Shown: positions 1-12,676 of the stretch, piece after piece
Numbering within the stretch: position 1 is the first letter of the stretch
Layout of the letters: every line of letters begins with the position of its first letter
DNA from: Antedon mediterranea
Taxonomy: Eukaryota; Echinodermata; Crinoidea; Comatulida; Antedonidae
Reading direction: 5' to 3'
DNA: 64,000 nt
NCBI RefSeq assembly: GCF_964355755.1
Contig: NC_092670.1
Coordinates: 11,841,201-11,905,200, forward strand
Translations under genes and position numbers: made by a program
Notes under the pieces: generated by a model
Told to the model about the DNA's origin: nothing
What the model saw: the letters and a program-made list of their open reading frames with translations, nothing else
The model's database searches: none

Positions 1-2384
1 AGACAAGATGGATCAGTTGATTTCTACCGTAATTGGACAGAATACAAAGAGGGTTTTGGAAATGTGAACACAGAGTTCTGGCTTGGTAATGAACAAATCA
101 ACCGTTTAACAGCTAATGGAAATTTTGAGCTAATGGTAGAAATGACAGATCACTTGAATGTAACAAAGTTTGCAAAATATTCCCAATTCCATGTTGGTAC
201 TGAGGACTCTAACTATGTTTTGACAATCAGTGGATACACAGGAACTGTAGGTTAGTATATTCAATCAATTTTATCTGAAGAAAGTAAACAAAGAATTAAC
301 ATTGATACTTTTAGCACTCCTACACTCTTTGTAAGTTGCAGTAAAAATAGTCTATGAACTACTCACATACTGCATGTTTTTCTTTTATTTATCACATTTG
401 AAGTGTATAATAAAATTAATGTTTAGAATTACAACTGCTTAAATAAATGATAAGGACATTGACTGGGACAGAACCTAAAACATGTACTGTACCCAAGGTT
501 CCTAAAGTTTAGGGTAATAATTTGTAGCATGAAATAGAACATAGATAAATGAGGAACCCATGTTAAAATGTAATAGTATTATTATTCAAGTTGACAATTT
601 TCTAGTGTTTTCTAATCAATATAACTCTCCAGTGGGAACACGTTTGTTTAATGAATTTGTTTACATATTAATCTATTTGCAAATATTGTAGAAAACATCA
701 AGTAAAAAGATAGAAATCAAATTTCACCAAGGTATTTGGAACTTATTTAGGTTAGAAATGAAAGAAACTGATTTCAAATGAATACTGTAAATGGAAATAT
801 TTTCGCATACAGAATGATTCGCTTAACTACTTTCTTGACATTTTCGCGTATTGATATTTTCACAGATTTCATTTTAGTCTAGGCCTAAAGTAAAGTATAA
901 AAGTGTCGACATGAGCTATCATATTAACATCCTATTATTATAGCTGAGGCCCATACAGTGGGCCTTAAGGTCTAGCCTACATTCCGTATTCACAGTACTA
1001 CAGTAGTAAATTAAAAACAAATGTTTCTATATTTGTTTAATCCTTTTTATATTCACAAAACTTCCAATAAACTAACTGCAAAAGTATCTTGAAAATATTC
1101 TTTTTTCAAACCAATAATTAGTTTTTACTAATTATTGGTTTGAAAAAAAGAATATTTTCAAGATACTTATACCTACAAACCAGATGAACATTTTCAATCA
1201 TAACTGCAAAAGTGTCGAGCACTGCTGCAGTACTGAGACAGTACCGTAAGAATCTGTAGCTTTTTTCGGTTTGCATGTTGTTTACATTCAACCCAAAATC
1301 TGCGAAAATTAAACCATTGCAAAAATAACGGCATATAAAATGTACAGTGTATTATGCAACATACTAAAGCTGAAAAAAGTTGGACCAACGTTAAGAAAAG
1401 CTCCTAAAAACATCTGAAAAATAGAACAAAACAGTTATAATAATGATATTATAATCTAATCTATTATTATAATCTAAATTGTCTATAATGTAAATTGTTG
1501 GATGGCCTTCCCACTTCAAAATTCTTTCTTATAGGCCTGAAACAAATCTAACAACATTAAAATGTTCAAATGCACTCATGGTACAACTTATCTATTCTGT
1601 AATGGAACAACTCTCAAGGTCAAATGACATTTGATCATTTTACTTCAGCAACTACATTTGTTTTAATGTAGGCATTTATGAGGAAGTCGAGGCAACAGTA
1701 TGTGTATAATTAATATCCAAACAAGCTTGCTAAATAATTGCACAAACAGGTTAAAGAGTGAGTAAAATATAATTACTGCCAGTAACTGCAGAATTATAGA
1801 ATTTTCTACCCAAAACAATTTTTTTGGTAAAATCAGACAAAACACAGTGAAATTAAAAACAAATTAAATGTAATTAAATAATAAAAAATACTATTTATAG
1901 ACCTAAATTGTGTTTATGATTTAATGTATGGCAATTTGACAAAAAAAAATTAAATATGTTAATAAATTACAAATTATAGGATATTTTATTATTTCTATTT
2001 TCCCTTTTATATCAAATACCTTTTATTTTATTTTTAATACAAAGAAAAACAAATATTTAAAATGAATTTTAATTTAAAGATATATGAAGTAAACTAAAGA
2101 TGATACGTTTTGTTTGTTTAGGTGATTCTTTGGCATGGTACCACAATGGTGAACAATTTACAACCAAAGACAGAAACAATGATAGGAACAGTGGTAACTG
2201 TGCTGAGCTATACAAAGGTGCTTGGTGGTACAAAAGCTGTTATGATTGGTATGGTCTATCAAACCTGAATGGCCTTTACCTTACACCAGGTACAGATGAT
2301 AACAGAGGCATCATCTGGTGGCATTTCCATAATAATAAAAACAGTCTCAAGAAGACAGTGATGATGGTTAAAAGAGCACCATAA
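1..2384 (+). CDS. Fibrinogen-related (FReD) protein, 5'-truncated by window edge
   Basis: Two exons, 1-250 and 2122-2384, join in frame (171 codons including the stop). The first begins inside the FReD at [10 protein letters not shown] and ends with donor GTTAGT in phase 1. The second begins after TTTAG with GDSLAWYHNG and ends KRAP-stop. Landmarks of the C-terminal fibrinogen domain are visible: [10 protein letters not shown], the GNCAE...WWYKSC cysteine pair and [10 protein letters not shown]. In animals such proteins are usually secreted lectins or defence molecules that bind acetylated sugars. The usual calcium-loop sequence DRDND is DRNND here, so the Asp equivalent to a known Ca ligand is Asn. 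Upstream exons (signal peptide and perhaps PAN, as in the neighbour at 5365) lie outside the window. It is a close tandem paralogue of the 5365-8613 gene. The 1.87-kb intron holds a 41-bp hairpin and nothing else recognised. Confidence 0.88.
1082..1168. repeat. Near-perfect 41-bp hairpin in FReD intron
   Basis: The left arm 1082-1122 and right arm 1127-1168 are reverse complements apart from one extra A in the right arm, with a four-base T loop. It lies in the last intron of the first FReD gene. It could be a small foldback element or a recent palindromic duplication. No equivalent was seen in the matching intron (7486-8368) of the paralogue. Confidence 0.85.
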
Positions 2385-2389
2385 GATAG

Positions 2390-2525
2390 TTGTCATGATT
2401 CAAACATGAATGGCTTTACCTACACCAGATACAGTTGATTACAATGGCATCAACTTGTATACTTTTGATAGAGGCCTTAAGACAACAGTGATGATGGTTA
2501 AGAGAGCAGCACAAAATAATCAGAA
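2390..2525 (+). pseudogene. Decayed second copy of a FReD terminal exon
   Basis: Directly after the stop of the first FReD gene, the sequence again resembles the end of the terminal exon: TCAAACATGAATGGCTTTACC, a disrupted LTPG region with an in-frame stop (GTTGATTAC context), then CCTTAAGACAACAGTGATG and an AAGAGAGCAGC end. It matches the end of the exon at 8369-8613 and the following 3' UTR better than it matches the exon just upstream. This looks like the 3' remnant of another terminal exon joined by unequal crossing over or conversion. It is not expected to be translated, but it may serve as 3' UTR. Confidence 0.75.
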
Positions 2526-5034
2526 TCTGTAATTATTGAATAATTTGACTTATGAATAGGCCTAATATATAGGAATAACGAAGATTCCTCTTTTGTTTCT
2601 TTTAGCTATTATCCATTTGGAATTATCATTAAATAATTGTATTGTTAAATAACAGCTCGTTATCTAATCCAAATGTTACAGAATTAATAATCGAATATAT
2701 TGTCATATCACTTGTGATTTGTTTAAACATTATTAGTATTTTAATTTATATAATAATATAAATATTATGTAAACTTTCATTAGGCATACAAAGATTAATA
2801 ACAGTTATTTTTTTAAATTTTATTATTATTTGAATTTATGCTATAACTACATATATAATAGTAACAATAATATTAATTGTTTTTAATTACAAAATAACAT
2901 TAAATTGATATTCAATCAGTGTATCCTTTCATTACTGATAAATTAGTAGTTTGTAAATCTAACTTTAGGAGTATGATTTTTAGTCTATATTGAATCTTGT
3001 TTTAAAGTTATTAAAAATGAAATAAAAACATATAATGAATGTGTATGTATTTTTTAATGTAAAGATGGCTTTTTTAAAGATATTAACAATCACCATGGTG
3101 GATATAATTAATAGGCACCACTAGCTCTTTTTTAGATATGTAATAAGTGAATGTTTTAAGGTTTTTTATTCATGTATGTTTTTAATTGTATGGTACGATA
3201 TCTAATTTTATTAAGATGTTTCTATTTTTATAGCAATTTTAACTAATTTTTAGTCATTTGTAATACATTTCATTTCAGTCCTTGACTGTCGTTTTGTAAT
3301 ATATTTTTATATACCGAATAAATAAAAAAAAAACAAAAAAACAAAAAAACTCCAACATTGGATCTTCATAATAATTGTTTTGGAAATTCACTAAAATTTA
3401 CTTATTTATGCAAATACGAGGGGGTTTATTCAGATATGAATACAAACAATATACATACAAATATATTATTCACCAACTGTTCTAATACCACACACGTGAG
3501 ACCAAAGACGATCAATTATTAATAACATTCTTAGTGCATGTATAGAGGTAATTGGCAAGTTACTCGATGTTGGATGGAGATGAAATAAAAAATAAAAATG
3601 GCCTTCTATCAAATAAAGCGCGTCTTATTCTTCAATACATATCAACAATATAGATGGATATAACGTTTTAGTATCATTTTGATTTTCGATTTCGATTCTT
3701 ACTGTTTCAGTATATTTTATTTTATTCGTCATTATAATCAATGCATTAAAGAGAAAAACGAAATGCATCACCAAAGCGGTTACTAGGGAGAGAATGTGAA
3801 TTTATTAATTATCGCAAGAAGCTTTCTCAAATAATGTCGTCGTTATCACAGTTGTTCAGCTGTGACGTTTGACTACACGGCCCATCTGAATTGAAAGAAA
3901 GACAAACACCAGGTGCTGGAAAAAATAGTTATCAATCTATAGTTTCCCCTATGTTTTATATTTGTATATTAATATCAATCCATTACTTGTTGGTCAAGTT
4001 AGTGAAAACCAAACATGTATGATTTACCCTTCAAACTTGAAAATTTTGATACCATTAAGATTTTTGACTTGAAAGCTATGTAAGATATTGTTGCTGGAGA
4101 GAATCGACGTACCTATTTAAATAATATTTGTTTTGTCAGTCATCAAAATAGATTGATACAGCTAATTCAATATAGGAAAATAATTATGTGTTTGTTTAAT
4201 TTATCTTCATCACATAATGAATTATACAGTTCGTAAATTCTATACTTATATATATAATTTATTGGAGATAAACACGTTTTCTTATGTTTTATGTCTCCTA
4301 AAAAAGAGTCGAGTTCATTTAATATTGGAAAATTGAACAAATTATTGATTGTAGTGGCCATAAATTTATATCTTGTGTTTACTACAGAATTGTTTATCCA
4401 GACTCCTGAAATTATTTATATTATTAAATATTTTAACTGGTCAGAGTTTTAAAGATGAGAAAAAGAAATGGCACAGAAATTCATGATTATCACAGCAAAT
4501 GTACCACTTTTCTGTCTGGATTCAATTACATTTTTTAATATAATTTATGTTTTAATGTTTTTTTATGAGGAAGTGCATACAGAAAAAAAGAAAAGATTCG
4601 ATTGGAATACGTAGGACTTGCAAATAAAAATTATAACTGGACACCCATTATGAATTGTTGCAGGTATTGAATCAGATCAGGTGCTTCTCAATAAAACAGA
4701 AATAAATTAAATATTTTTAGAAAGTAATCTGTATTTTAATTATTGTAATTTGAACACCAAAAAATGCGTCTAAAAAAAAAGAGCATGTATATCTTCATGA
4801 TTTTTTATACATTATTATTTTATTTATTTTATTCAATCTCATTCAACAGCGGGAAACCCGCCCCTTAAAGAATGGAATAAAATATACAAGGGCTAGTGTT
4901 GCCCGAAAGCTCTGCTAACTTTTCTGGCTGTTTACTTTATCGTTTTGATTTAGCTTTTCGCTTTTTATTTTTGTATCTCCATTGAGATCCAGCCACTGAT
5001 ACCCACAGCATTGTCATTTTTTTCAGTAATTTGC

Positions 5035-5038
<4 letters not shown>
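2526..5038. other. Intergenic region between the FReD genes
   Basis: No gene is supported. The region holds AATAAA at 3021 and 3317, the latter followed by an A-rich run to about 3350 that resembles a retroposed or transcript 3' end. It also holds a ~600-bp segment duplicated downstream (listed separately) and, at about 4890-5035, a copy of a dispersed sequence also present at about 17937-18065 (CCATTGAGAT, CAGC, ACTGATAC, CACA blocks in order). Confidence 0.6.
3345..3965 (+). repeat. Duplicated 3' flank of FReD gene, copy 1
   Basis: The segment AACTCCAACATTGGATCTTC onward is repeated at 8848. The run from TTCACCAACTG through CACGTGAGACCAAAGACGAT to the TTTCCC/TATGTTT region is repeated at about 10383-10870. 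The two FReD genes were therefore duplicated together with their 3' flanks. In the second copy the segment is split by about 1.45 kb of extra sequence. Confidence 0.8.

Positions 5039-5074
<36 letters not shown>
5039..5074. repeat. (TA)n microsatellite
   Basis: An uninterrupted TA dinucleotide run about 36 bases long, some 290 bases upstream of the start codon of the complete FReD gene. Confidence 0.95.
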
Positions 5075-5076
<2 letters not shown>

Positions 5077-5364
5077 GTTCGGTTCAATGTAACCTTAAGA
5101 CCTAAACATTACAAAGTTATACAATCTTATGTAAATCATATCTTACACTCAGCATGTTGATTGGTGCACACTGACATGTCTATTGATGTGGTTGGATAAT
5201 GGAGTATCAACTCTGTTTTCATATACATATAAGATGAAAATATAGTTCGTACCACAATGTTAAGAAACTCATTCAGGCGTACGTCGAGCATTTGAAGACG
5301 AATTGTAGATTTTATTGGCACGATAACCGTTTCATTCGTCAATACATAATTCTAAAACGTCGCA

Positions 5365-8300
5365 ATGCTAACTTCAACTTTAATAATTTTCTTTCTTCTG
5401 CTCTTTGTTGTCGGTGATCTTTCGATCAATACATATGATTATACGGTTATCCTAGAGGGGCATGCTTTTGAAGGTTGGAGTTACGAGTTGAAGAATATAC
5501 ACAAACTAAATTGTTTGCTGGAATGTTCCAAGAAATCTGATTGCTTGTCGGTTAACTATAACCAGAAGGATCGTGTTTGTCAAATCAATAAGCAAATACT
5601 GGAAACGTCATCAGTTGAAAACAACATAATTCAAGCGCCTGAATTTTGTTACATTGAAAGGAGTAAGTATACAATTTTGCAAACTTATTAAAGATGTATT
5701 GTCCCTTGAAACACAAAAAAATGATGGTCAAAATATTCTAAATTTAAATTGGCCATATCAAAGTAATATTAAAGTTATTCACTTTAAGTCGAAAATTCGA
5801 GCCAAAACAACAAGTTTACGTAAATAACAGGTAAATTAGTTTGATAACATTTCGTCTGGAAAATTGTCGCGAGCGAAAGTAAACAAAGATTTCAAACCAC
5901 GAGTACGCATATTGCATATGCTAATTAGGATTATTTACAACTCGTCACAGTTGAGAAGGTATTTTCACACAGATCGTAAAGAAGTTTTATGAAATATGCA
6001 TACAGAGTAGCGAAACAAGCACGTTTCATTATGGGATATGTTTTGATGGAAAACTTTGACTGGAAGTCAAAGTTATTTTTTAAACAAAAAAACGTCTGTA
6101 TTTTAGTTAAATGATTTTTTTTTCGACAAATTTTTGGTGATAGTTAATAACTATTATGATACTTCAAAATTACCCACCTTTTTTCGAAATCTTTAATTTT
6201 TTAATTTTTTGGGATTAGTCAAAGGGACAATACATGGATTCTTTATATAGAGGTTCACATCAATGTTGATTGGTAGTGATATTTTGTTGCTGTTGAATTT
6301 GCCTAGGAATTGTTCTCTTTATTTTCATATAAGTCAATAAAAAGTGTTCTTCAAAATGTTACAGTACATCTACAAGGATTGAATTAACCTACTATAAATT
6401 CAGACCAAATGACTACATGAGGTGGTACTGCATGTTATATGCATATCTACCTAGTCCATGGGATTATCACCAAGGGATTCAGTTGTGCTTGATGGTCACC
6501 TGGAAACTAGTTTAAATTTTTGCAGAATTATAAATTACTATTACGGTACTTATTACTATTAAAATTACAAAATGTGCACATTAATGAATTGTATTAGTTT
6601 TACAATTGAATATTGCATTTCCTCTAAAATAGATACAAACTATTTTTCCCAATAATATACCAGTGTGATCTTTTTTTTAAACAACAATCTTTTTTAATTT
6701 TTTTTATTTTAGAGAGTTTTATGAGGGACTGTGGTGACATTTTACAATATAATCCTTCTGCTAATGGTGGTGAATATGTGATACAACCAGGTGATGGAGA
6801 ACCAGAGATTACTGTTTACTGTGACATGAGGGAAGATGGAGGTTGGATGGTAAGTATACAGTAGGCAACAATTTATTCAAAGAAATTAGAAGTACCGTTG
6901 ATCCAACATCACTGCCACAGCTTACTAATTCATTACTAAAACAGTGCCAGGGACAGAAAACACTGATATGGCTTTAGAAGCATAAACATAACTGCGGAAA
7001 CTTTCAGGTTGACAAATATGTTTTAGTTTTAACCGAAAGAGCGACCATTATATACTAATGTTCCAAAACTTGCATACTAAGAACCAACAAGCAATTTATT
7101 ATTACTGGCAGTTAGGTTCTCATTTCATTCATTGCTATTTACGCTAGTTGATGGGCCTGTCATCACTGTTTTAGTAAAGCTAAAGTAGAGTAGGCCTAAA
7201 GATTACTTTCTTTTCATTATCAGGTGATACAGAGAAGACAAGATGGATCAGTTGATTTCTACCGAAATTGGAAAGAATACAAAGAGGGTTTTGGAAACGT
7301 GAACACAGAGTTCTGGCTTGGTAATGAACAAATCAACCGTTTAACAGCTGATGGCGAATTTGAGCTATTGATAGAAATGACAGACCACTTGAATGTAATG
7401 AAGATCGCAAGATATTCTCTCTTTCGTATTGGTACTGAGGACTCTAACTATGTTTTGACTATCAGTGGATACACAGGAACAGCAGGTTAGTATATCTTTA
7501 ATCAATTTAAACAAGCATATTGTAGGGTTTCTTATGCATTCTTAATCAGGTACAAAAGAAATAATTATAGAATCTTAATCTACCTAATGAAATAAAGTTA
7601 TAATACCTTCTTATGTATTAAACAGGTGTTTTATTGATAATGGAAAAAAAAAGTTGGGTGGGGAACTGAAAATCCGTGTACCTTATAATGAACAGTCTAT
7701 TTACTTGCATACTGCATGTTGTAATTTAAGTATAATAACTATGACCAATAAAACCTTTAAATGTAAGGTTTTAAAACTGGAGTTCCGTGTACATATCTGG
7801 CTCGTGTACACTCAAAAGAAACCAGATCATCTTTCAAGAGTGGGTGTAGGTGTTCTTATCTGATCCATTCAGACCCTGTCGTTGTGGGCAGACGAACGGG
7901 CACCGTTTGGTGGCAGCACACGACACGAAAAGACACTAAGGGGAGAAGAAAGTTATAGCATGTGTCGTCCACACTAGTTAGGCTACAAGTCAAGCCACAT
8001 TTACATTTACATTTCACATTTATTACATTTACAAAATATAAACAAAAATATTTAAAATAAAACAACCATATGATATTATAACAGTTACGAGAATTAAAAC
8101 AATTTAAAATAAATAAAATAGAGAAACAAAAATAATATTTATAATTGCGTTATGATTTAAGTTATGGCATACAATTCTTTTACAGACAAATTTAAATTTA
8201 AATCAGTATAAAATAAATTACGAGTTGTAGGTTATAATTATAAAATTATAATATTCACTTTCATATATCTTTTTATTTATAATTCACAAACCGTACAATT

Positions 8301-8613
8301 ATTTAAAAATAAATGTGAATTTAAATATTTATAAAGTAAACTAGATTATCTAATATTTGTTTTTTTAGGTGATTCTTTGCAATCGTACCACAATGGTCAA
8401 CAATTTACAACGTATGATAGAGACAACGATAAGAGAAGCAGTAGTAACTGTGCTGAGTCTTATAAAGGTGCTTGGTGGTACAATGACTGTTATTATTCAA
8501 ACCTGAATGGGCTTTACCTTACACCAGGTACAAATGATAACACTGTCATCAACTGGTCTAATTTTAATAATGGCCTTAAGACAACAGTGATGATGGTTAA
8601 AAGAGCAGCATAA
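5365..8613 (+). CDS. Secreted PAN-fibrinogen-related domain protein
   Basis: A complete four-exon gene: 5365-5662, 6713-6849, 7224-7485 and 8369-8613 (942 nt, 313 aa); phases 1, 0, 1 all join in frame at GT-AG junctions. Residues 1 to about 18 are a hydrophobic signal peptide ([11 protein letters not shown]). Residues about 25-97 resemble a PAN/Apple domain (NCLLEC, DCLSVNY, RVCQIN, FCYIE), with five cysteines seen. The rest is a fibrinogen C-terminal domain with all four expected cysteines (RDCGDIL, VYCDM, SNCAES, WYNDC), [26 protein letters not shown], a DRDND calcium loop and [10 protein letters not shown]. Family members are generally secreted, Ca-dependent acetyl-sugar binders in innate recognition; the ligand here is unknown. 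The ATG is chosen because it opens the signal peptide. A MITE sits in intron 1. It is a tandem paralogue of the gene at 1-2384. Confidence 0.93.
5691..6235. mobile_element. ~545-bp MITE (AAGATGTATTGTCCCT family), copy 1
   Basis: It begins AAGATGTATTGTCCCTTG after TTATTA and ends with the inverse, AAAGGGACAATACAT, its last few bases having decayed (CATGG). It aligns throughout with the element at 14182-14728. It is a non-autonomous DNA-transposon relic inside intron 1 of the PAN-FReD gene, with no coding capacity. Confidence 0.8.
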
Positions 8614-8935
8614 CAAAATAAGAATCTGTAATTATTGAATAATTTGACTTTTGTTTTTTAGCTATTATAGGCCTATACATTTGGAAATATCATTACATAA
8701 TTATATTATTAAATAATATAGCTAGTTATTTATTCTAAATGTTATAAATGAATAATAGTGATATTGTCATATCACTTGTTAATTATTAATTAATATAATA
8801 TATTAATACGCTATTATATGTTTTAAATATATTAAAAATCAAACAAAACAACTCCAACATTGGATCTTCATAATAATTGTTTTTGGAAATCATAAATTTA
8901 CTCATGCAAATATGAGGGAGTTTTATAAATTAAAA
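8614..8935. other. 3' flank of PAN-FReD gene
   Basis: Homologous to 2500-2800 and 3345-3420 downstream of the first FReD gene (AGAATCTGTAATTATTGAAT, ATATTGTCATATCACTTGT, AACTCCAACATTGGATC). It probably contains the 3' UTR; no strong AATAAA was seen, only ATTAAA variants. Confidence 0.6.
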
Positions 8936-10378
8936 ATACTAGATGGTACGCTCGCTTCGCTCGCGTACCATCTAGGTCGTGCCCACAGATGGTTCTCGAA
9001 TACATAATAATTTCAGCGTTAAAAAACTGGCGATTTCAAATGTACGTACCGCAGGACAATAATACATGTCGTTTACAGGAACGAATAAATAGACACTGTG
9101 ATTTATGTACTCAACTAAAATTAGCACCCTATTACTTCCGAAAGAGAAACTTGTCACAAAATAAGACCAATTGTTTAAGTCAAATTTAAACAAACTTAAT
9201 TTGTGTTTTGTATGTAACATTAGGGTTGAGGGATGGGGAAGAGGATGGGTGCAAAGAGGAACAATGTTAAAATATATTCTTTATCCATTTAGTAACGAAA
9301 TATTAATTGCTTTCATGTTTTACAAATAATATACCACTAAACACAGTAAAACATTGCGATGTAATACTTTGTTGAAACTATCACCGTCCTAGTCGATTGA
9401 AATAGTACAGCACATGTAACGATACATCACTACGACGTGTATATGTTTATAATATAATGTAAAACAATTTGTGAAAACCACCTCTATTCGGGGAAAATCA
9501 TAAATTCGATTTAATCGTCAATAAATATTAAATTATCTAACTCAACTTAATTAGTAGGCCTAATGGTTTTCAATTGTTTCTTAGAGCCAATTCATACTTA
9601 AGTTGGTTCCTACCCTACCCACCAAAGTTGTTCTGCGTTTAAGGCATGTGATGTACCGTAGGCCTATTCTCTACTGGTTTTACAACGCTACTCATGCCAG
9701 TGAGGGAAAGGTGATGATGTGGGTGGTTTAACTGCAATAATAGAGATTTGTACATAATATACGGCGAGTGAAAACGCTAGCTCATTATCCGTTTAAAAAA
9801 AAATTATATCCAACCTCTGCAGCACAGATTAAAAACAAAAATGGATCGAATTTCGAGTATACAGTACTGTACTTGCCTTTACGACGCCTGAGGGAATAGA
9901 CACTTGTGAAACAGAGATTGGAATGTTCCATTCATCGCAAATCAATACATTTGTATAATCGTATATTAAATCTATCAAAATAGTATTTTGTTAAGAAAAT
10001 CGGCCTGTCTTCAACATTATGATGATGTACTCTAGCTGTTCAACCAGTTTTCAGCTATTAAAAACCATTATCGTAGGAGGAGATAGGAAAATGCGAAGCC
10101 TCCTCGTATTTTTGTGGCGGGTATTTTTCAAGATGGACATCCATTAGACAGTGTATACCACGATCGGAAAACACCCCTATTTGGGGCAAATCGTTGAACC
10201 TAAATTCGTTTTAATCGTCAATAACTAATTACCTAACTCAATTTAATTAGTAAACAGGGTTACATCAGATGGTTAAAATCAGTACCGAAAGTATGAACCA
10301 ACTTTATATACCATCGAGTAAAAATTCTAGAAATAAACCGAGATTTACCGAATTTTGCCCTTACGTAAATTTATATAT
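8936..10378. other. ~1.45-kb insertion in the duplicated FReD 3' flank
   Basis: This block has no counterpart in the otherwise alignable flank of the first FReD gene. It opens with a 13-bp-stem hairpin (CTAGATGGTACGC...GCGTACCATCTAG, 8938-8974). It contains an internal direct repeat of about 90 bp (about 9470-9560 and 10160-10260, sharing TTTAATCGTCAATAA and AATTTAATTAGTA-like blocks). Short open frames at 8972-9220 show no protein features. It is either a non-coding insertion or ancestral sequence lost from the other copy. Confidence 0.55.
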
Positions 10379-10870
10379 AGATTATTCACCAACTGTCCCA
10401 ATACTACACACGTGAGACCAAAGACGATCAATTATTAATTACATTCTTAGTGCATGTACAGAGGTAATTGGCGAGTTACTCGATGTTGGATGCATATGAA
10501 ATAAAACAAAATTAAATAAAATTGGCCTTCTATAACACAAAGCGCGTCTTATTCAATACATATATACTTTCAACAATATACTGTAGATGGATATAACTTT
10601 AGTATCATTTCGATTTTTCGATTTCGATTTTTACTGTTTCATTATATTTTATTTTATTCGTGATTATAATCGATACATTAAACAAAAAAATCACCAACTA
10701 GGAAGAGAATGTGAATTTATTTATTATCGCAATGTCGTCGTTATCAGAGCTGTAACGTTTGACTACACGATCCATCTGAATAGAAAAAAAGACAAACGCC
10801 AGGTGCGGGAAAACATTTCTATTGATCATACACTCCAATAGTTATCAATATAGCTTTCCCTTATGTTTCA
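10379..10870 (+). repeat. Duplicated 3' flank of FReD gene, copy 2
   Basis: Matches 3468-3965, including CACGTGAGACCAAAGACGAT, AAAGCGCGTCTTATTC and GACAAACGCCAGGTGC. A short piece of the same sequence (CAGCAGGTGCGGGCAAACA...TTGATCATACA) recurs near 52148, so part of the block is also dispersed. Confidence 0.75.
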
Positions 10871-11478
10871 TATTTGTTGGAATTTTATTTCTGTCACATG
10901 ATCTTGTTGAAAAAAGGCACTTTCTTATCAGTGGTGGTGGTGGGGTGGTTTGGGGGGGGGGGGGGATAGTTCACATTACACAGTGCTTGGTCTGGGAAAA
11001 GCGCTACATAGTACAACTTAATATTAGGCCTATATGAAAAAAAGATTTCATTTTCTACACTACGATATTATTATATTCCGAACTTCGTTTTCCTACGTCC
11101 CATGTAGGCTAGCCTGAGTGGCCTATAACTAGCCAATAAAATTAAGTTTAAAAAAAAGGCCTAAAACTAAATTAATAATTTATTACATAGCGCCCTCTGT
11201 AGTTCTCTTTTTCGTCGCGCTGGCTACACATGTAAATAATAACACACAAGGGCTGCTAGGCCTGGGTTTTGGGGCGATTCTTTTTAATCGTATGTATAGC
11301 TAATATTAGGAGTGTATTTTCAATTAGGTCTTACAGAAAGAATCAGACCTCCTATACTAGACTACTGATTATTTTTCTTAGAGTACAAATTTTTAGTAAG
11401 TATAATTAATTACTAAACCTAGGCCAGGGGCCTAGACCAGGCCTATCTATATATAGCTTAGGCTAGGCGGATCCGGCT

Positions 11479-12374
11479 GCGATTTTTTTTTTCGTACATA
11501 AGTTGGGGACCCCTCATGAAACGTCACAAAATAAACATGAATAATTCATCAGTTAAATGTGTTGTTCCGCGTGCACCCAAGCGTATAGCAACAAGAAGCG
11601 ATTACACAACTGCGATACGATACTTTCTACAGTAGGCCTAGGATTCTAAGTTAATTCACGCGATTGCCTTTGCGCACTCTTCTTCACACAAAATGTGTCG
11701 AGTCGAGGCTAATCGACAGCTAGGCAAGACATTAAACTAAGTAGTAATTCATTGGACATAGCCCAAAGAAAGCTTAGACCCACAAGAATAAAGAATGTGT
11801 ATAATTTGTGTACTGTATTTTTTTTAATTCTGCTATTTTATTATCAAACAATGCATGTACTCAAAGGAACTTTAAAAATGCGCGTATTTTATGAACACAT
11901 GAGATGGGAAGATTAGACCCACGAGAATAAAAACTGTTTATTGTTTAATTTTGCTGACTTATTACTCGGATTGTGTCATACCTATAACACACACACACAC
12001 ACACACAGCTCTACTAGAATAGACATATGTTTAGAGACTAATAATTAGGCCTAGGCCTAATAGTATTAATAGAAACTATAATTTTAACACATAATTCTTT
12101 AGTAATAAATTATATTAAAAACACTATCATAAACTAAAGGCTGATTGTTTCGACAATCCACACAAAACGCCGCTATTCTTCTATGAAATCGCATGCACGC
12201 CGCAACAACAGCGCGGAGATAGGCCTAGAATCGTACCGCACTTGTGTAATCACTTCTTGTTGCTATACGCTTGGGTGCACACGGAACAAGAACATTTAAC
12301 TGATGAATTATTCATGTTTATTTTGTGACGTTTCATGAGGGGGTCCCCAACTTATGTACGAAAAAAAAAATCGC
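11479..12374. mobile_element. ~0.9-kb element with ~150-bp terminal inverted repeats
   Basis: The left end GCGATTTTTTTTTTCGTACA...GTTGGGGACCCC is inverted at the right end (GGGGTCCCCAACTTATGTAC...TCGC). The arms stay complementary for about 150 bp, through AACATGAATAATTCATCAGT and CACCCAAGCGTATAGCAACA. The interior is non-coding, with two copies of a TAGACCCAC(A/G)AGAATAAA block and an (AC)n run at about 11984-12006. It looks like a foldback or MITE DNA-transposon relic. Confidence 0.82.
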
Positions 12375-12676
12375 GATCCGGCTAGGCCTACTTTCTAGCC
12401 TCTCTTGTCCTAGCCTACTACTAGCTAAAAGCCTAGGTAGGCTACTAGCTAGGAAGTACAGGGCCAAGCAAGCAGTGTTAGGCCTACTGTATTGAATTTG
12501 GAGCTAGACTTGATTGAGTGACTGTTTGTGGTTTATAGGATAAGTCGGTGAAACTGTAATCATGTAGCCATAAAATAAACATCAGCAGGGTTCGAGCAAA
12601 GCTCACTCGCTCCATGCATGTACATGGCGGTAGCCCTGCTACTACTATACTAGGCCTATACTACTACCTAGATAAC

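Noticed and set aside
8972-9220. Overlapping opposite-strand frames of 66 and 82 aa
   Set aside because: Neither has domain features or splice support, and both lie in the insertion absent from the paralogous flank.
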